Source: Thiospirochaeta perfilievii (GTDB taxonomy: Bacteria > Spirochaetota > Spirochaetia > DSM-2461). From it: DNA of 64,000 nucleotides. Made by a program: the position numbers and the translations under genes. Under the pieces are notes generated by a model. That model worked only from the letters and a program-made list of their open reading frames with translations. It did no database searches and had not been told where the DNA came from. Positions 45,491 through 53,254 of this stretch are shown one piece after another. The stretch spans positions 1 through 64,000 of the forward strand of contig NZ_CP035807.1 of NCBI RefSeq assembly GCF_008329945.1, given 5' to 3'. Positions within the stretch are counted from its first letter, which is position 1; every line of letters starts with the position of its first letter.

Positions 45491-46099
45491 TTAAGACTCA
45501 ATGTGTCCAATTAACTCATGAACACTATTTATTAATGAGTAGTTGATGATTTTAACCGAATCATCAACACTTATTATTGATTGATTAATATTTATTATCC
45601 CCTTTATTCCTGTTTCTTTTAAGATCGAGAGAACCTTATCTGATTTATCACTATTAATACTAAAAATAGCAGTTTTTATACCTAATCTAGGAATTAGGTC
45701 CTTTAATCTCTCCATGGGATAAATTGGAATTAGACCATCAATCTTATTATCCACATAGTCAAAACAAACCCGTAGGTTATACTCTTTTAAATATATTTTA
45801 GGTTGTTTTAGTATAATATCCCCTAATCCCCAAGATCCGATAAGTATTAAATCCCTAGTAGTCTCTCCTCTAATAATTTTTTCAATTTTTTTTATTAACT
45901 TAACCCTAGGATACCCTTTTTGAGGGGTACCCTTTATAGATAAATATGCCAAATCCTTTCTTATTGTAATAGGTAGTGAGTCTGTATATAAGTTTAAAAG
46001 AGTTGTTGAGACCCATGTATCACTTATAGACTCTAGAACCATTAGATACTTAGAGTACCTTTTAAGAGTGGGAAGTGGTATTTTTATCTGTTTTTGCAT
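45491..46099 (-). CDS. rex: Redox-sensing repressor Rex
   Basis: Transcription factor of 202 residues that senses the NADH/NAD+ ratio. N-terminal winged helix (PLPTLKRYSKYLMVLES, ITIRKDLAYLS) and Rossmann domain with LIGSWGLGDIIL as the dinucleotide loop. Slightly divergent and near the family length (about 210). It is the last gene of the hydrogenase operon and overlaps the hydrogenase by 16 nt; AGAGGAA precedes the ATG. Rex often controls hydrogenase and fermentation genes, so feedback on this operon is plausible. No perfect Rex box was found at its promoter. Confidence 0.9.
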   Translation of the reverse strand: MQKQIKIPLPTLKRYSKYLMVLESISDTWVSTTLLNLYTDSLPITIRKDLAYLSIKGTPQKGYPRVKLIKKIEKIIRGETTRDLILIGSWGLGDIILKQPKIYLKEYNLRVCFDYVDNKIDGLIPIYPMERLKDLIPRLGIKTAIFSINSDKSDKVLSILKETGIKGIININQSIISVDDSVKIINYSLINSVHELIGHIES

Positions 46100-47490
46100 A
46101 TTTCCTCTAGTTTCTTTTTGCTAATATCTGGAGAGACTATGACACCTGGGCCATTAATACAGCCTCCTTCACAAGCCATAACTTCCAAAAAATCAAATCC
46201 ATGGGGTATTTTATTAAAAACCTTTAATTTCTTTATGGATTTTTTTGATAAACCATTTAGAGCTTCACCTTTGATCCAGACCCCATAATCTCTAACACCA
46301 TGACTAACCCCAGTTAAAACACCACCAGAGGAAGCAAACCTATATCCACTTTTATTAATAGAGCTTTCATTAGATTTAAGGGATAAAACATCTATATTTT
46401 TAGCCATAAATAGTGCTCCTAACTCCTCAAATGTAAGAACATAGTCTATTAAATCACTTTTACTAGCCTCAACCTTTTTAGCAAGACAGGGTCCTATAAA
46501 AACGTTTATAACTTTATCATCACTATCTTTTATACTCTTTCCACATAGTATCATAGGGGATTCTGTATGTGAAACATTACTTTTCATATTTTGCAGATGT
46601 TTGTCTACACACTCCATATAGGATGGGCAACATGATGAAGTCATTATACAATCCTTATCTATAAACTCCTTTGCCTCTTTTTGGGCTACAATACTTGCAG
46701 ATTCAGCCACATCAATTACATCATGGAACCCAAGTTTTTTAATTCCTAATTTAATTTGTGATAATTCACCTGGGAATTGACCAATAATTGAAGGAGCTAT
46801 TAAAGCATTAATTTTACTGCCATTTTTTAACTCACTAATAATATATGGTATTTGACTCTTCTCTGTTATTGCTCCAAAGGGGCAACTTTTTAAACAACGT
46901 CCACAACTAATACATTTATTAAGGTCAATCTCTGCAATATTTTCTCTATTTTTTTTAAGTGCATCAACTGGGCAAGATATCTCACAGGGTACAGGCACCT
47001 TAACTATCGCATTATATGGACAAACAGTAGTACACTTTCCACAATCTATACAAAGCCCCTTATCTATAACAGACCTACCATTTATGACCTTTATGGCATT
47101 TTTTGGACATATAGTTGTACAGGGTCTTGCAACGCAACCAACACATACATCGGAAATATAGTGATGCCCTAATTTACAACTTCTACATGCATCCTTAATA
47201 ACTGTTAGAATTCTTTTATCAGCCTTATTATAAACATCGATCCTAGAAGCGTAGGATGATAACTGTTCAATCTCATCAATTTCATCTTCAATAGAGTACC
47301 CAAGAGCAGCCATTACCCTATATTTAATAACTGCTCTATCCTTATGAATACAACATCTGATATTTTCTAGATTTCTTGGAGCTGCTTCTACGGGAATTCT
47401 ATTTAACCTATCAAGATCAGAATTCAGTAGAGCCAATGAAGTTCTATATAATATGTCTCTTTTAATCTGAATAGCGTTATTATAAATCAT
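46084..47490 (-). CDS. Monomeric [FeFe]-hydrogenase, group B-like
   Basis: Protein of 468 residues. N-terminal RCCIHKDRAVIKYRV region is typical of the group B enzymes. Then several ferredoxin-type clusters (CVGCVARPCTTIC, CIDCGKCTTVC, CISCGRCLKSC) and the H-cluster domain: L1 TSSCCPSY with both the proton-transfer Cys and the ligand Cys, L2 FIGPCLAKK, L3 MACEGGCINGPG. All four H-cluster ligands are kept, so it should be catalytic. Electrons likely come from ferredoxin. It overlaps the preceding [2Fe-2S] gene by 11 nt and Rex by 16 nt. Maturation genes hydEFG are not in the window. Confidence 0.92.
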   Translation of the reverse strand: MIYNNAIQIKRDILYRTSLALLNSDLDRLNRIPVEAAPRNLENIRCCIHKDRAVIKYRVMAALGYSIEDEIDEIEQLSSYASRIDVYNKADKRILTVIKDACRSCKLGHHYISDVCVGCVARPCTTICPKNAIKVINGRSVIDKGLCIDCGKCTTVCPYNAIVKVPVPCEISCPVDALKKNRENIAEIDLNKCISCGRCLKSCPFGAITEKSQIPYIISELKNGSKINALIAPSIIGQFPGELSQIKLGIKKLGFHDVIDVAESASIVAQKEAKEFIDKDCIMTSSCCPSYMECVDKHLQNMKSNVSHTESPMILCGKSIKDSDDKVINVFIGPCLAKKVEASKSDLIDYVLTFEELGALFMAKNIDVLSLKSNESSINKSGYRFASSGGVLTGVSHGVRDYGVWIKGEALNGLSKKSIKKLKVFNKIPHGFDFLEVMACEGGCINGPGVIVSPDISKKKLEEICKNR

Positions 47491-47716
47491 AGAACTCCCC
47501 CTCTAAAAGTTCTGTTAATTTTTTGGGTGTAACCTCAGAATAGACTTTCCCATTTATTTTTATATATGGAGGTCTTTTATCTATGTCTTGACAAAGGTTC
47601 ATACATGTTGTCCCCTCTAATTCCACACTCTTAAACTTATTCATATCCATCTCTATTAGTTCTGATGCCCCCATAATATAACAACTTGTTCCACAACAAA
47701 CCTTGACTTTTATCAT
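47480..47716 (-). CDS. Thioredoxin-like [2Fe-2S] ferredoxin (NuoE/HydC-like)
   Basis: Product of 78 residues with four Cys in the arrangement CCGTSC and CMNLC, as in the thioredoxin-fold [2Fe-2S] proteins, ending KINGKVYSEVTPKKLTELL. Soluble. Located between the phosphatase and the catalytic hydrogenase, probably an electron carrier or a linker between the hydrogenase and its sensor. Confidence 0.85.
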   Translation of the reverse strand: MIKVKVCCGTSCYIMGASELIEMDMNKFKSVELEGTTCMNLCQDIDKRPPYIKINGKVYSEVTPKKLTELLEGEFYDL

Positions 47717-47730
47717 AATAATCTCCTTAC

Positions 47731-48285
47731 TTAAACAAATATTAATTCTGTCTCTTTTAGATACTTATCCTTTAAGAGCCGACTAATTTTTTTTACAATA
47801 TTCCTTCTTATTTCTAACTCAACAGGCATGTTAGGATCCTGGTGGGCATCATTTATTTTAGTCCCTATAAGGAATGTTATTTTATCTCTGTTAAGAAGTT
47901 CTTTAACAATTAATAATGCGGGGTTTCTAGAGTTACAATCCTCTGGTATTTCTGTATCAAGAAACTCCGAAACCTTACCCAAGGTAATAATCCCCTCACT
48001 TATCAGATCAATACCGTCCATAATTCCCATAGGGGGCATGGATCTATCAATATTTGTTAATGGTACAGAGATCTCCTTACCCCACTCTCTGGCTAAAATA
48101 TTGGCTGTAGTTCCACCACATATAATTTTTTTACCCTTAAATGATGTAACCCTTGAAGCTAAAGTTCTATCTCTTTTAGGATCCACAGGAGGTCCTGTTA
48201 CAAGCATAGCGAGTCTAGGTTTCCTAAAATAAATAACAACACAGGATATATCATCCTTCGAATGAAAATTATCATTTAATAGAGC
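47731..48285 (-). CDS. C-terminal half of the SpoIIE-type phosphatase, reached by -1 frameshift
   Basis: The minus-1 frame is open from the slippery site to 47731 (184 residues). It begins ALLNDNFHSKDDISCVVIYF, and DDISCVV is the last metal-binding motif of PP2C-type phosphatases. The tail (MLVTGPPVDPKRD, IICGGTTANILARE) is the extension found in hydrogenase-linked SpoIIE proteins. The first in-frame ATG (48207) has no ribosome-binding site and would omit the PP2C motif. This segment is therefore most likely made only as part of a frameshifted fusion of about 394 residues. If no frameshift occurs, it is a broken gene. Confidence 0.75.
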   Translation of the reverse strand, partial: ALLNDNFHSKDDISCVVIYFRKPRLAMLVTGPPVDPKRDRTLASRVTSFKGKKIICGGTTANILAREWGKEISVPLTNIDRSMPPMGIMDGIDLISEGIITLGKVSEFLDTEIPEDCNSRNPALLIVKELLNRDKITFLIGTKINDAHQDPNMPVELEIRRNIVKKISRLLKDKYLKETELIFV

Positions 48286-48320
48286 TTTTTTGTGATTTTA
48301 TCCGCTAAGGAGCTAGCGGA
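48276..48320 (-). promoter_or_regulatory. Candidate programmed -1 ribosomal frameshift site
   Basis: In the mRNA sense the zero frame reads ACA AAA AAG CTC TAT TAA. A AAA AAG (48291-48285) is the dnaX-type slippery heptamer, in the correct phase. Slipping back by one enters the downstream frame at once. A perfect 7-bp hairpin (TCCGCTA/TAGCGGA, 48320-48301) ends 9 nt upstream of the heptamer. No strong downstream pseudoknot was seen; only a weak 5-bp stem AATGA/TCATT follows. Confidence 0.7.
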
Positions 48321-48914
48321 TATATCCTCTTTTTCTTTTATTAGTGATTCTATATAACCTATAACACTATCTCCATACCCTAGGGGATATTTTCTTGAAC
48401 CTAATCCAGATTGACTTACACCATCGGAGAAAAAGATAATTCTATCCCCAGGCTCTGTACTGAACTGGGAAAAATAGAGACTATTTCTCCTACTTGCTCC
48501 ACTTTTAAACTGGGTTTTTTCCCTGGACCAACTAAGTATGTTACTTCCCCTAAAGTGTAGATATTTAGGATTATCATACTCAATAATATGGGTATAGTTA
48601 TCCTTTGAGATATCTACAATTGTAAATGTTGCATAACTTATTTTTCTATTACTACAAATAGGAAGTGTTGCACATATGGTTTCTGCCACTTTAACTCCAG
48701 ACACACCGGCTTCAATTGTATTTAGAGCCATTTTTGCTGTTAAAGTAGATAATACACTGGCCTTAATACCACTACCTAAACCGTCGGATAAAACAGTAAC
48801 AACTCTACCTGTTTTTTGGTCCTTCTTTGATAATATGGTATCTCCTACAGCAGATTGTCCCTTTTTGCATATCTGTTTATGTACAACTTCAATAAAACTA
48901 GAGGCTGGATTCAT
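48276..48914 (-). CDS. SpoIIE-type protein phosphatase, N-terminal part (zero frame)
   Basis: PP2C-like Ser/Thr phosphatase, 212 residues in the zero frame. Motifs: VLSDGLGSGIKAS (metal Asp and Gly-rich turn), ISYATFTIVDI, and IIFFSDGVSQSG. The zero frame stops (TAA) right after DKITKK-LY, before the last PP2C motif, which lies in the -1 frame. ATG 48914 is chosen because AAAGGTGG precedes a run of three ATGs; an earlier ATG (48941) lies inside the HydS gene. It follows the HydS-like sensor with overlap. In related operons the phosphatase is one protein of about 390 residues next to HydS, a probable output for hydrogen sensing. Confidence 0.82.
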   Translation of the reverse strand: MNPASSFIEVVHKQICKKGQSAVGDTILSKKDQKTGRVVTVLSDGLGSGIKASVLSTLTAKMALNTIEAGVSGVKVAETICATLPICSNRKISYATFTIVDISKDNYTHIIEYDNPKYLHFRGSNILSWSREKTQFKSGASRRNSLYFSQFSTEPGDRIIFFSDGVSQSGLGSRKYPLGYGDSVIGYIESLIKEKEDISASSLADKITKKLY

Positions 48915-50586
48915 CATCATCCACCTTTCCAAAGGATTCAATAATTGAATTCAGCATAACTTCACTATCAGCGGCATTTTCACCTAATAAAAAAGCAATT
49001 TGCTGTACTGTAGAAACATTTTTTGTTAAAACTTCCTGTGCTTTTGATATTATTTTCTCTCTTTGAGATCTTGTTTCAGTTATATCTCTAAAAATTCCTC
49101 CAACAACTAGATAGTCAACAACAGGATAAACAATACATTTAATGATTTTATCCTTTACTCTAATAATAGATTCAGAGTTTGCCCCACTTTTTAAACACTG
49201 GGAAAACTGTCTAAACTGGGGAAGGATCTTATCTAGAGAGACTCCATTTAATCCCTCATTTATTTTGTAAATAGTAGAACAATCCTCACCCATTAGAGAT
49301 GCAAAGGCGCTGTTACTCTCAATTATCTTTAAGTTATTATCAACCATGATTACCCCAGAGGGCATTGTATGAATAAGAGCGTTAGCCTTTTGTTCAGATA
49401 ATTTCCTTAGATAATTTAGGCACATATTAGTCTCGGCCTTTCCTTCTAAAAGTGCTAAGGCAAACTCTCTACAAGTTGAGTAACCACAGGCACCACAATT
49501 TATTTCATCCTCAATTTTAACCTTACCTACACTTCTCATTACATTACGAATTTCTTCTTCTGAGAAATTTAGTTGAGTAATAGCATCAACCCTCCAATCC
49601 CTAACAATTGAGACATCTCTCTTAGCGTTTTCTTGTTTATTGGATGCACCTTCGAGAACCTTTATAGTTTTTAAAGCGGTTTGACTATGACAACTTGCAC
49701 CAGGACCATTAATACACCCCCCATCACATGCCAATAACTCAAAAAAACTACCAGATAGGTTTTTATCATGTGAACTTATACCATCTAAAGAGTTAACAAT
49801 AGAGTCTATTCCAGAATAACTAAATCTTAGATCATTTTTACTCTTAAAACTCTTTATCATTCCCCCTTCTATAGGATAAAAAGAGCCATTAGTTCCTCTT
49901 TTTGGAACGAAACTCTCTTCCAAGTCTTCTAAAATTATCTCTTCATCCTCTGTCCACTTATTTAAATCTTTAAATGTTAAAGCACTAAGTAATAGCTCTG
50001 GATTATTATCAGCCTCTGATTTTTTTCCTATACAGGGTCCAAAAAAGACTATTTTACAATCTTCTTTAGATTTTAACTCTTTACAATGGGCAAGAAGAGG
50101 AGAGTCTACATTTAATATACTCTTAGATAGTTCTGTCCTATACTTTTTAATATAGGATAGAGTTACTGGACAGGCACTGGATATTGTAACACCTTCTAAT
50201 AAGTTGTTATCTATATATCTAGAGACAATTTGGGCGCCTATAGCTGTCTCTTCCGCCCTATAAAAGCCTAGTTTTTTAAATAGTGTATTTAACTTCTCAA
50301 AAGTAACTCCAGGGTATTCAGATAGATACGAGGGTGCAACAGAAGCTATAACCCTCTGATTAGGATTTTCCTTTAAGTAGGATTTAACATAATCTAAATC
50401 ATTTCTGACTTTCTTAGCCCCTCTAGGACAGACTCTAGTACAGTGTCCACATAGAATGCATAGATCAGGCTCAATAAAAGCGTGGCCAGATTTGACCTTA
50501 ATACTTTTTACTGGGCACTCTCTAATACACTTATTACAATCATTACACTCAGTAATCTCTGTATAAATTGGATTAAGTTTAGACAT
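48898..50586 (-). CDS. Sensory [FeFe]-hydrogenase HydS-like protein with PAS domain
   Basis: Protein of about 562 residues. N-terminal two [4Fe-4S] ferredoxin domain (CNDCNKCIREC, CILCGHCTRVC), H-cluster domain with L1 SSACPV, L2 FFGPCIGKK and L3 ACDGGCINGPG, a further [4Fe-4S] site (CGACGYSTC) and a PAS domain (MPSGVIMVDNNLKIIESN). L1 has Ala where catalytic enzymes have the proton-transfer Cys (usual TSCCP), the hallmark of group C sensory hydrogenases with low turnover. The PAS domain would pass the signal to the phosphatase next door. ATG 50586 is preferred because AAGGA is 8 nt upstream. Overlaps both neighbours. Confidence 0.9.
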   Translation of the reverse strand: MSKLNPIYTEITECNDCNKCIRECPVKSIKVKSGHAFIEPDLCILCGHCTRVCPRGAKKVRNDLDYVKSYLKENPNQRVIASVAPSYLSEYPGVTFEKLNTLFKKLGFYRAEETAIGAQIVSRYIDNNLLEGVTISSACPVTLSYIKKYRTELSKSILNVDSPLLAHCKELKSKEDCKIVFFGPCIGKKSEADNNPELLLSALTFKDLNKWTEDEEIILEDLEESFVPKRGTNGSFYPIEGGMIKSFKSKNDLRFSYSGIDSIVNSLDGISSHDKNLSGSFFELLACDGGCINGPGASCHSQTALKTIKVLEGASNKQENAKRDVSIVRDWRVDAITQLNFSEEEIRNVMRSVGKVKIEDEINCGACGYSTCREFALALLEGKAETNMCLNYLRKLSEQKANALIHTMPSGVIMVDNNLKIIESNSAFASLMGEDCSTIYKINEGLNGVSLDKILPQFRQFSQCLKSGANSESIIRVKDKIIKCIVYPVVDYLVVGGIFRDITETRSQREKIISKAQEVLTKNVSTVQQIAFLLGENAADSEVMLNSIIESFGKVDDDESSL

Positions 50587-50836
50587 GATCTTCATCCTTA
50601 ATCAGTTTATTTAATAGTTCATCAACTACATCATTGGTTACATTTTGGTACAAAACACCGTTAACTGTTATATTTGGTCCTGTTTTACACTCACCACTAC
50701 AAAGACTTCCAACTAGTTTTATATCCCATTTAACACTATTTTCTTCGATAAAGTTCTGTATTTTTTGTAAATTATCGCTATTTCCCCTGGAGAAACATGA
50801 ACTTCCCATACAAAGCTTTATTTCACTATTAACCAT
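50579..50836 (-). CDS. Thioredoxin-like [2Fe-2S] protein
   Basis: Product of 85 residues, first gene of the hydrogenase operon. Cys arrangement LCMGSSC and LCSGEC, then GPNITVNGVLYQNVT, as in NuoE C-terminal domains. Likely an electron-transfer partner of the HydS-like protein, with which it overlaps by 8 nt. Soluble, no signal peptide. Confidence 0.85.
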   Translation of the reverse strand: MVNSEIKLCMGSSCFSRGNSDNLQKIQNFIEENSVKWDIKLVGSLCSGECKTGPNITVNGVLYQNVTNDVVDELLNKLIKDEDHV

Positions 50837-50857
50837 AATTATCCTCTTTCCTGTTTT

Positions 50858-50887
50858 ATTCTATAAAATTTTATCAATACTTGTCAA
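50858..50887 (-). promoter_or_regulatory. Promoter of the hydrogenase operon
   Basis: On the minus strand TTGACA (50887-50882), 18-bp spacer, TAGAAT (50863-50858), about 20 nt upstream of the first ATG. Six genes follow without a gap long enough for another clear promoter. Confidence 0.75.
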
Positions 50888-50896
50888 CAAAAGATA

Positions 50897-50929
50897 AATA
50901 TTTATAGATATATTTTATCTATAAATATT
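50897..50929. repeat. 14-bp perfect inverted repeat upstream of the hydrogenase operon
   Basis: Arms AATATTTATAGATA (50897-50910) and TATCTATAAATATT (50916-50929), 5-nt centre. It lies upstream of the -35 of the hydrogenase promoter and in front of the divergent lipoprotein gene, so it could be an operator for either or both. It does not match the Rex consensus. Confidence 0.7.
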
Positions 50930-50996
50930 ACACGGTACAGAAAGGTTGCTGTCTTTTAGGATTACATAGTATATTATAAAAAATGGAGAATTTATA

Positions 50997-53210
50997 ATGA
51001 ATAAAATTAAAGTGATATTTTTCTATAGTTTAGTTCTACTACTATTTTCTTGCTCAAATAGTAAAAGTGATATCAATAAAGAGATTATAGAAGTAACAAT
51101 ACCAACAATAGAAGAGCCAGAAATAATTGAAGAGAAAGAAGAGAGCCCTGAAATCGATAAAAAACCCTTAAGTTTAAATATTATAAATGAGGAAATTGAG
51201 TGGGGTGAATTTGATGAAGTAAATTTTGAATCAGATCACTATGCAGTTGTAGCCAATAAGAAAACTGTTTTATATAAAAATATTGACATATATAATAAGG
51301 ATGATATAAAAAACCTAGAAGAAGAGTTAACAATAGAGATAGGAACAATACTTCCAATAAAAAAGACAATAATGTTAGAAGATACAATTTTAGAAAACTA
51401 TTTTAAATTTAAGGGAGATACAAACTATTTTTACTTAACAGAGTATAATAGTGAACCCTATATTGTTTGGGGTGCTAACTTACATGGGGATATAAATAAT
51501 AAATTAGATGCTCAAAAACTTTCTTATTATTATACAAAAGAGATAAGCTCAGAAACTTTTATACCCTATAGTGGAAGTTATAATTTATCCAATAAAACCT
51601 TAAATAACTTATCGATAAATAGAGTTGATTTCCAGAAATTAGATACAGAGAAGTCTATTCTAAATCATTACAAAGAGGACCTAAAAGATAGATCAAATAT
51701 TACATTTATTACAACAGATCTCTTTTCTACAACACTTTTTAACATAATTGATAATCTAACCTATGTTTATAGCAAAGAGGTTTTAGACCCCCAAATATTA
51801 GAGTTAAGTCGTATGTTTATTAGAGTTTTAAAGGAATATGAGAGTCAGGATGATAAACTACATAATAACTATACAAATCTACTAAACTCTACACTTAACC
51901 TTTTTGAACTTACAACCCTTCTTATTACTTTAGATATGTCAGAAGTTAAGAAGCAAATAATCAAGGATGAATTAAACTTAATTGAGAGTAAAAAAAGTAA
52001 AACTACATCCCCAATTCTAGGTAATAGTTTCGATTACACCCTATTTGAGAGGGAGAGTAAATTCTCCAAATCTATAATCTGGTTATTAAATAGTAGCTTA
52101 AAACCAGAGAACTTAATGTTAGTTAATAAAATAGTTTATGAGAACAGTGATCTACGACTATTATGGCAGAACATTAATAGGGATATTAGATATCTATTAG
52201 GGGATAGTAAAGACTTAGATTTTAATGGTACTACACAATTTATAGATGACTATATCTTCTCTATTTTTCCTAGCTGGATTGATAACAAATCAAATATGGA
52301 TGACTTTATTATTTCCCATAAACTCTACAATGAAAACTTTAGATTTTTTGGAAGAGCTTTTAACTATGATGATGAAATAAGTAATAGAATAAACAACATA
52401 AAATATTATACCCCCCTAGATTTTATGTCTATTATAGGCAGTAGTGTATCTAAGAGCTTAATTAAACAGACAGAGGTGCATAATGAATATTATAATCAGT
52501 ATGAGGAAGTTATTGAAAATATAAAAGACTCCATAACACTTGATAACAGATCCCTATATTCAGGATCTATTAACTTATTAAAATCTATATTTAGTTTTGA
52601 ACAAAACAGGGATTTCTTTTTTGCTGAAAAGGGTAAATGGAACCAGAAAATACTATTTACATCCCACACCCTGCTTACAAGGATTAAGTCTAAAAACCTT
52701 GATAATAAACCTCATGAAAATGTTGAAATTATGACTGATCCAACTGATATTACCTTTGATGTATTAGATTTTAGTAGACCAAACCACTATATTGAACCTA
52801 ATATTGATTTTTACAACTCATATCTTTTAGTAATTACAAGTATTATGGAAAATTTAGATCTAAATAGTCTATCAATTGATTATATTTCAAAGTTTGAGAA
52901 CCTCACTAATATAATAATGAAAGTATTAGAGATCCTAGAGAGAGAAGTAAATATTAAAGAGTTAGATTTAGAGATGAATGACTATATCGTTACTATACCT
53001 ACTCTTTTGTATAAGATAGAGATGGAAGATAACAGTAGTTATTTTATAGACAGAGATACAATAAATCGGATAGACAGCCCATATAGGCTTTATCTTGCAT
53101 TAGATGATAAAGTGTATGGGAAAAGAGTTGCTGTTGGTTATATAAACCATTATAAGGTTAATGATAATAATCTAGAACAACCATTCTGGACTGAAGATAA
53201 TTTAAAATAG
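50997..53210 (+). CDS. Large lipoprotein, possibly DUF3160-like
   Basis: Product of 737 residues with a signal peptide and lipobox (LLLFSCS). After an acidic linker (Glu/Pro/Ile-rich, residues 28-55) comes a long helical region. The C-terminal third has KWNQKILFTSHTLLTR, DFSRPNHYIEPNIDFYNS and a final VAVGYINHYK, which recall the DUF3160 family pattern (...YVEPNPEFY...). The match is by eye only. Exposed on the cell surface or facing the periplasm. GGAG lies 9 nt before the ATG. Divergent from the hydrogenase operon; function unknown. Confidence 0.6.
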   Translation: MNKIKVIFFYSLVLLLFSCSNSKSDINKEIIEVTIPTIEEPEIIEEKEESPEIDKKPLSLNIINEEIEWGEFDEVNFESDHYAVVANKKTVLYKNIDIYNKDDIKNLEEELTIEIGTILPIKKTIMLEDTILENYFKFKGDTNYFYLTEYNSEPYIVWGANLHGDINNKLDAQKLSYYYTKEISSETFIPYSGSYNLSNKTLNNLSINRVDFQKLDTEKSILNHYKEDLKDRSNITFITTDLFSTTLFNIIDNLTYVYSKEVLDPQILELSRMFIRVLKEYESQDDKLHNNYTNLLNSTLNLFELTTLLITLDMSEVKKQIIKDELNLIESKKSKTTSPILGNSFDYTLFERESKFSKSIIWLLNSSLKPENLMLVNKIVYENSDLRLLWQNINRDIRYLLGDSKDLDFNGTTQFIDDYIFSIFPSWIDNKSNMDDFIISHKLYNENFRFFGRAFNYDDEISNRINNIKYYTPLDFMSIIGSSVSKSLIKQTEVHNEYYNQYEEVIENIKDSITLDNRSLYSGSINLLKSIFSFEQNRDFFFAEKGKWNQKILFTSHTLLTRIKSKNLDNKPHENVEIMTDPTDITFDVLDFSRPNHYIEPNIDFYNSYLLVITSIMENLDLNSLSIDYISKFENLTNIIMKVLEILEREVNIKELDLEMNDYIVTIPTLLYKIEMEDNSSYFIDRDTINRIDSPYRLYLALDDKVYGKRVAVGYINHYKVNDNNLEQPFWTEDNLK

Positions 53211-53225
53211 ATAGTAATAATAAAT

Positions 53226-53245
53226 ACCTCCCAGAGTTGGGAGGT
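53226..53245. terminator. Hairpin between convergent genes
   Basis: Stem ACCTCCC/GGGAGGT (53226-53232, 53239-53245) with 6-nt loop between the lipoprotein and ABC-F genes. The flanks are AT-rich but lack a long T-tract, so strength is uncertain. Confidence 0.65.
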
Positions 53246-53254
53246 TAATAGTTA

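Noticed and set aside
48676-48948. Plus-strand frame opposite the phosphatase gene.
   Set aside because: Antisense shadow of conserved SpoIIE motifs.
50882-50891. TTGT-TG-ACAA as a short Rex-like palindrome at the hydrogenase promoter.
   Set aside because: The spacing between the halves is far too short for the Rex consensus; it is mostly the -35 box.
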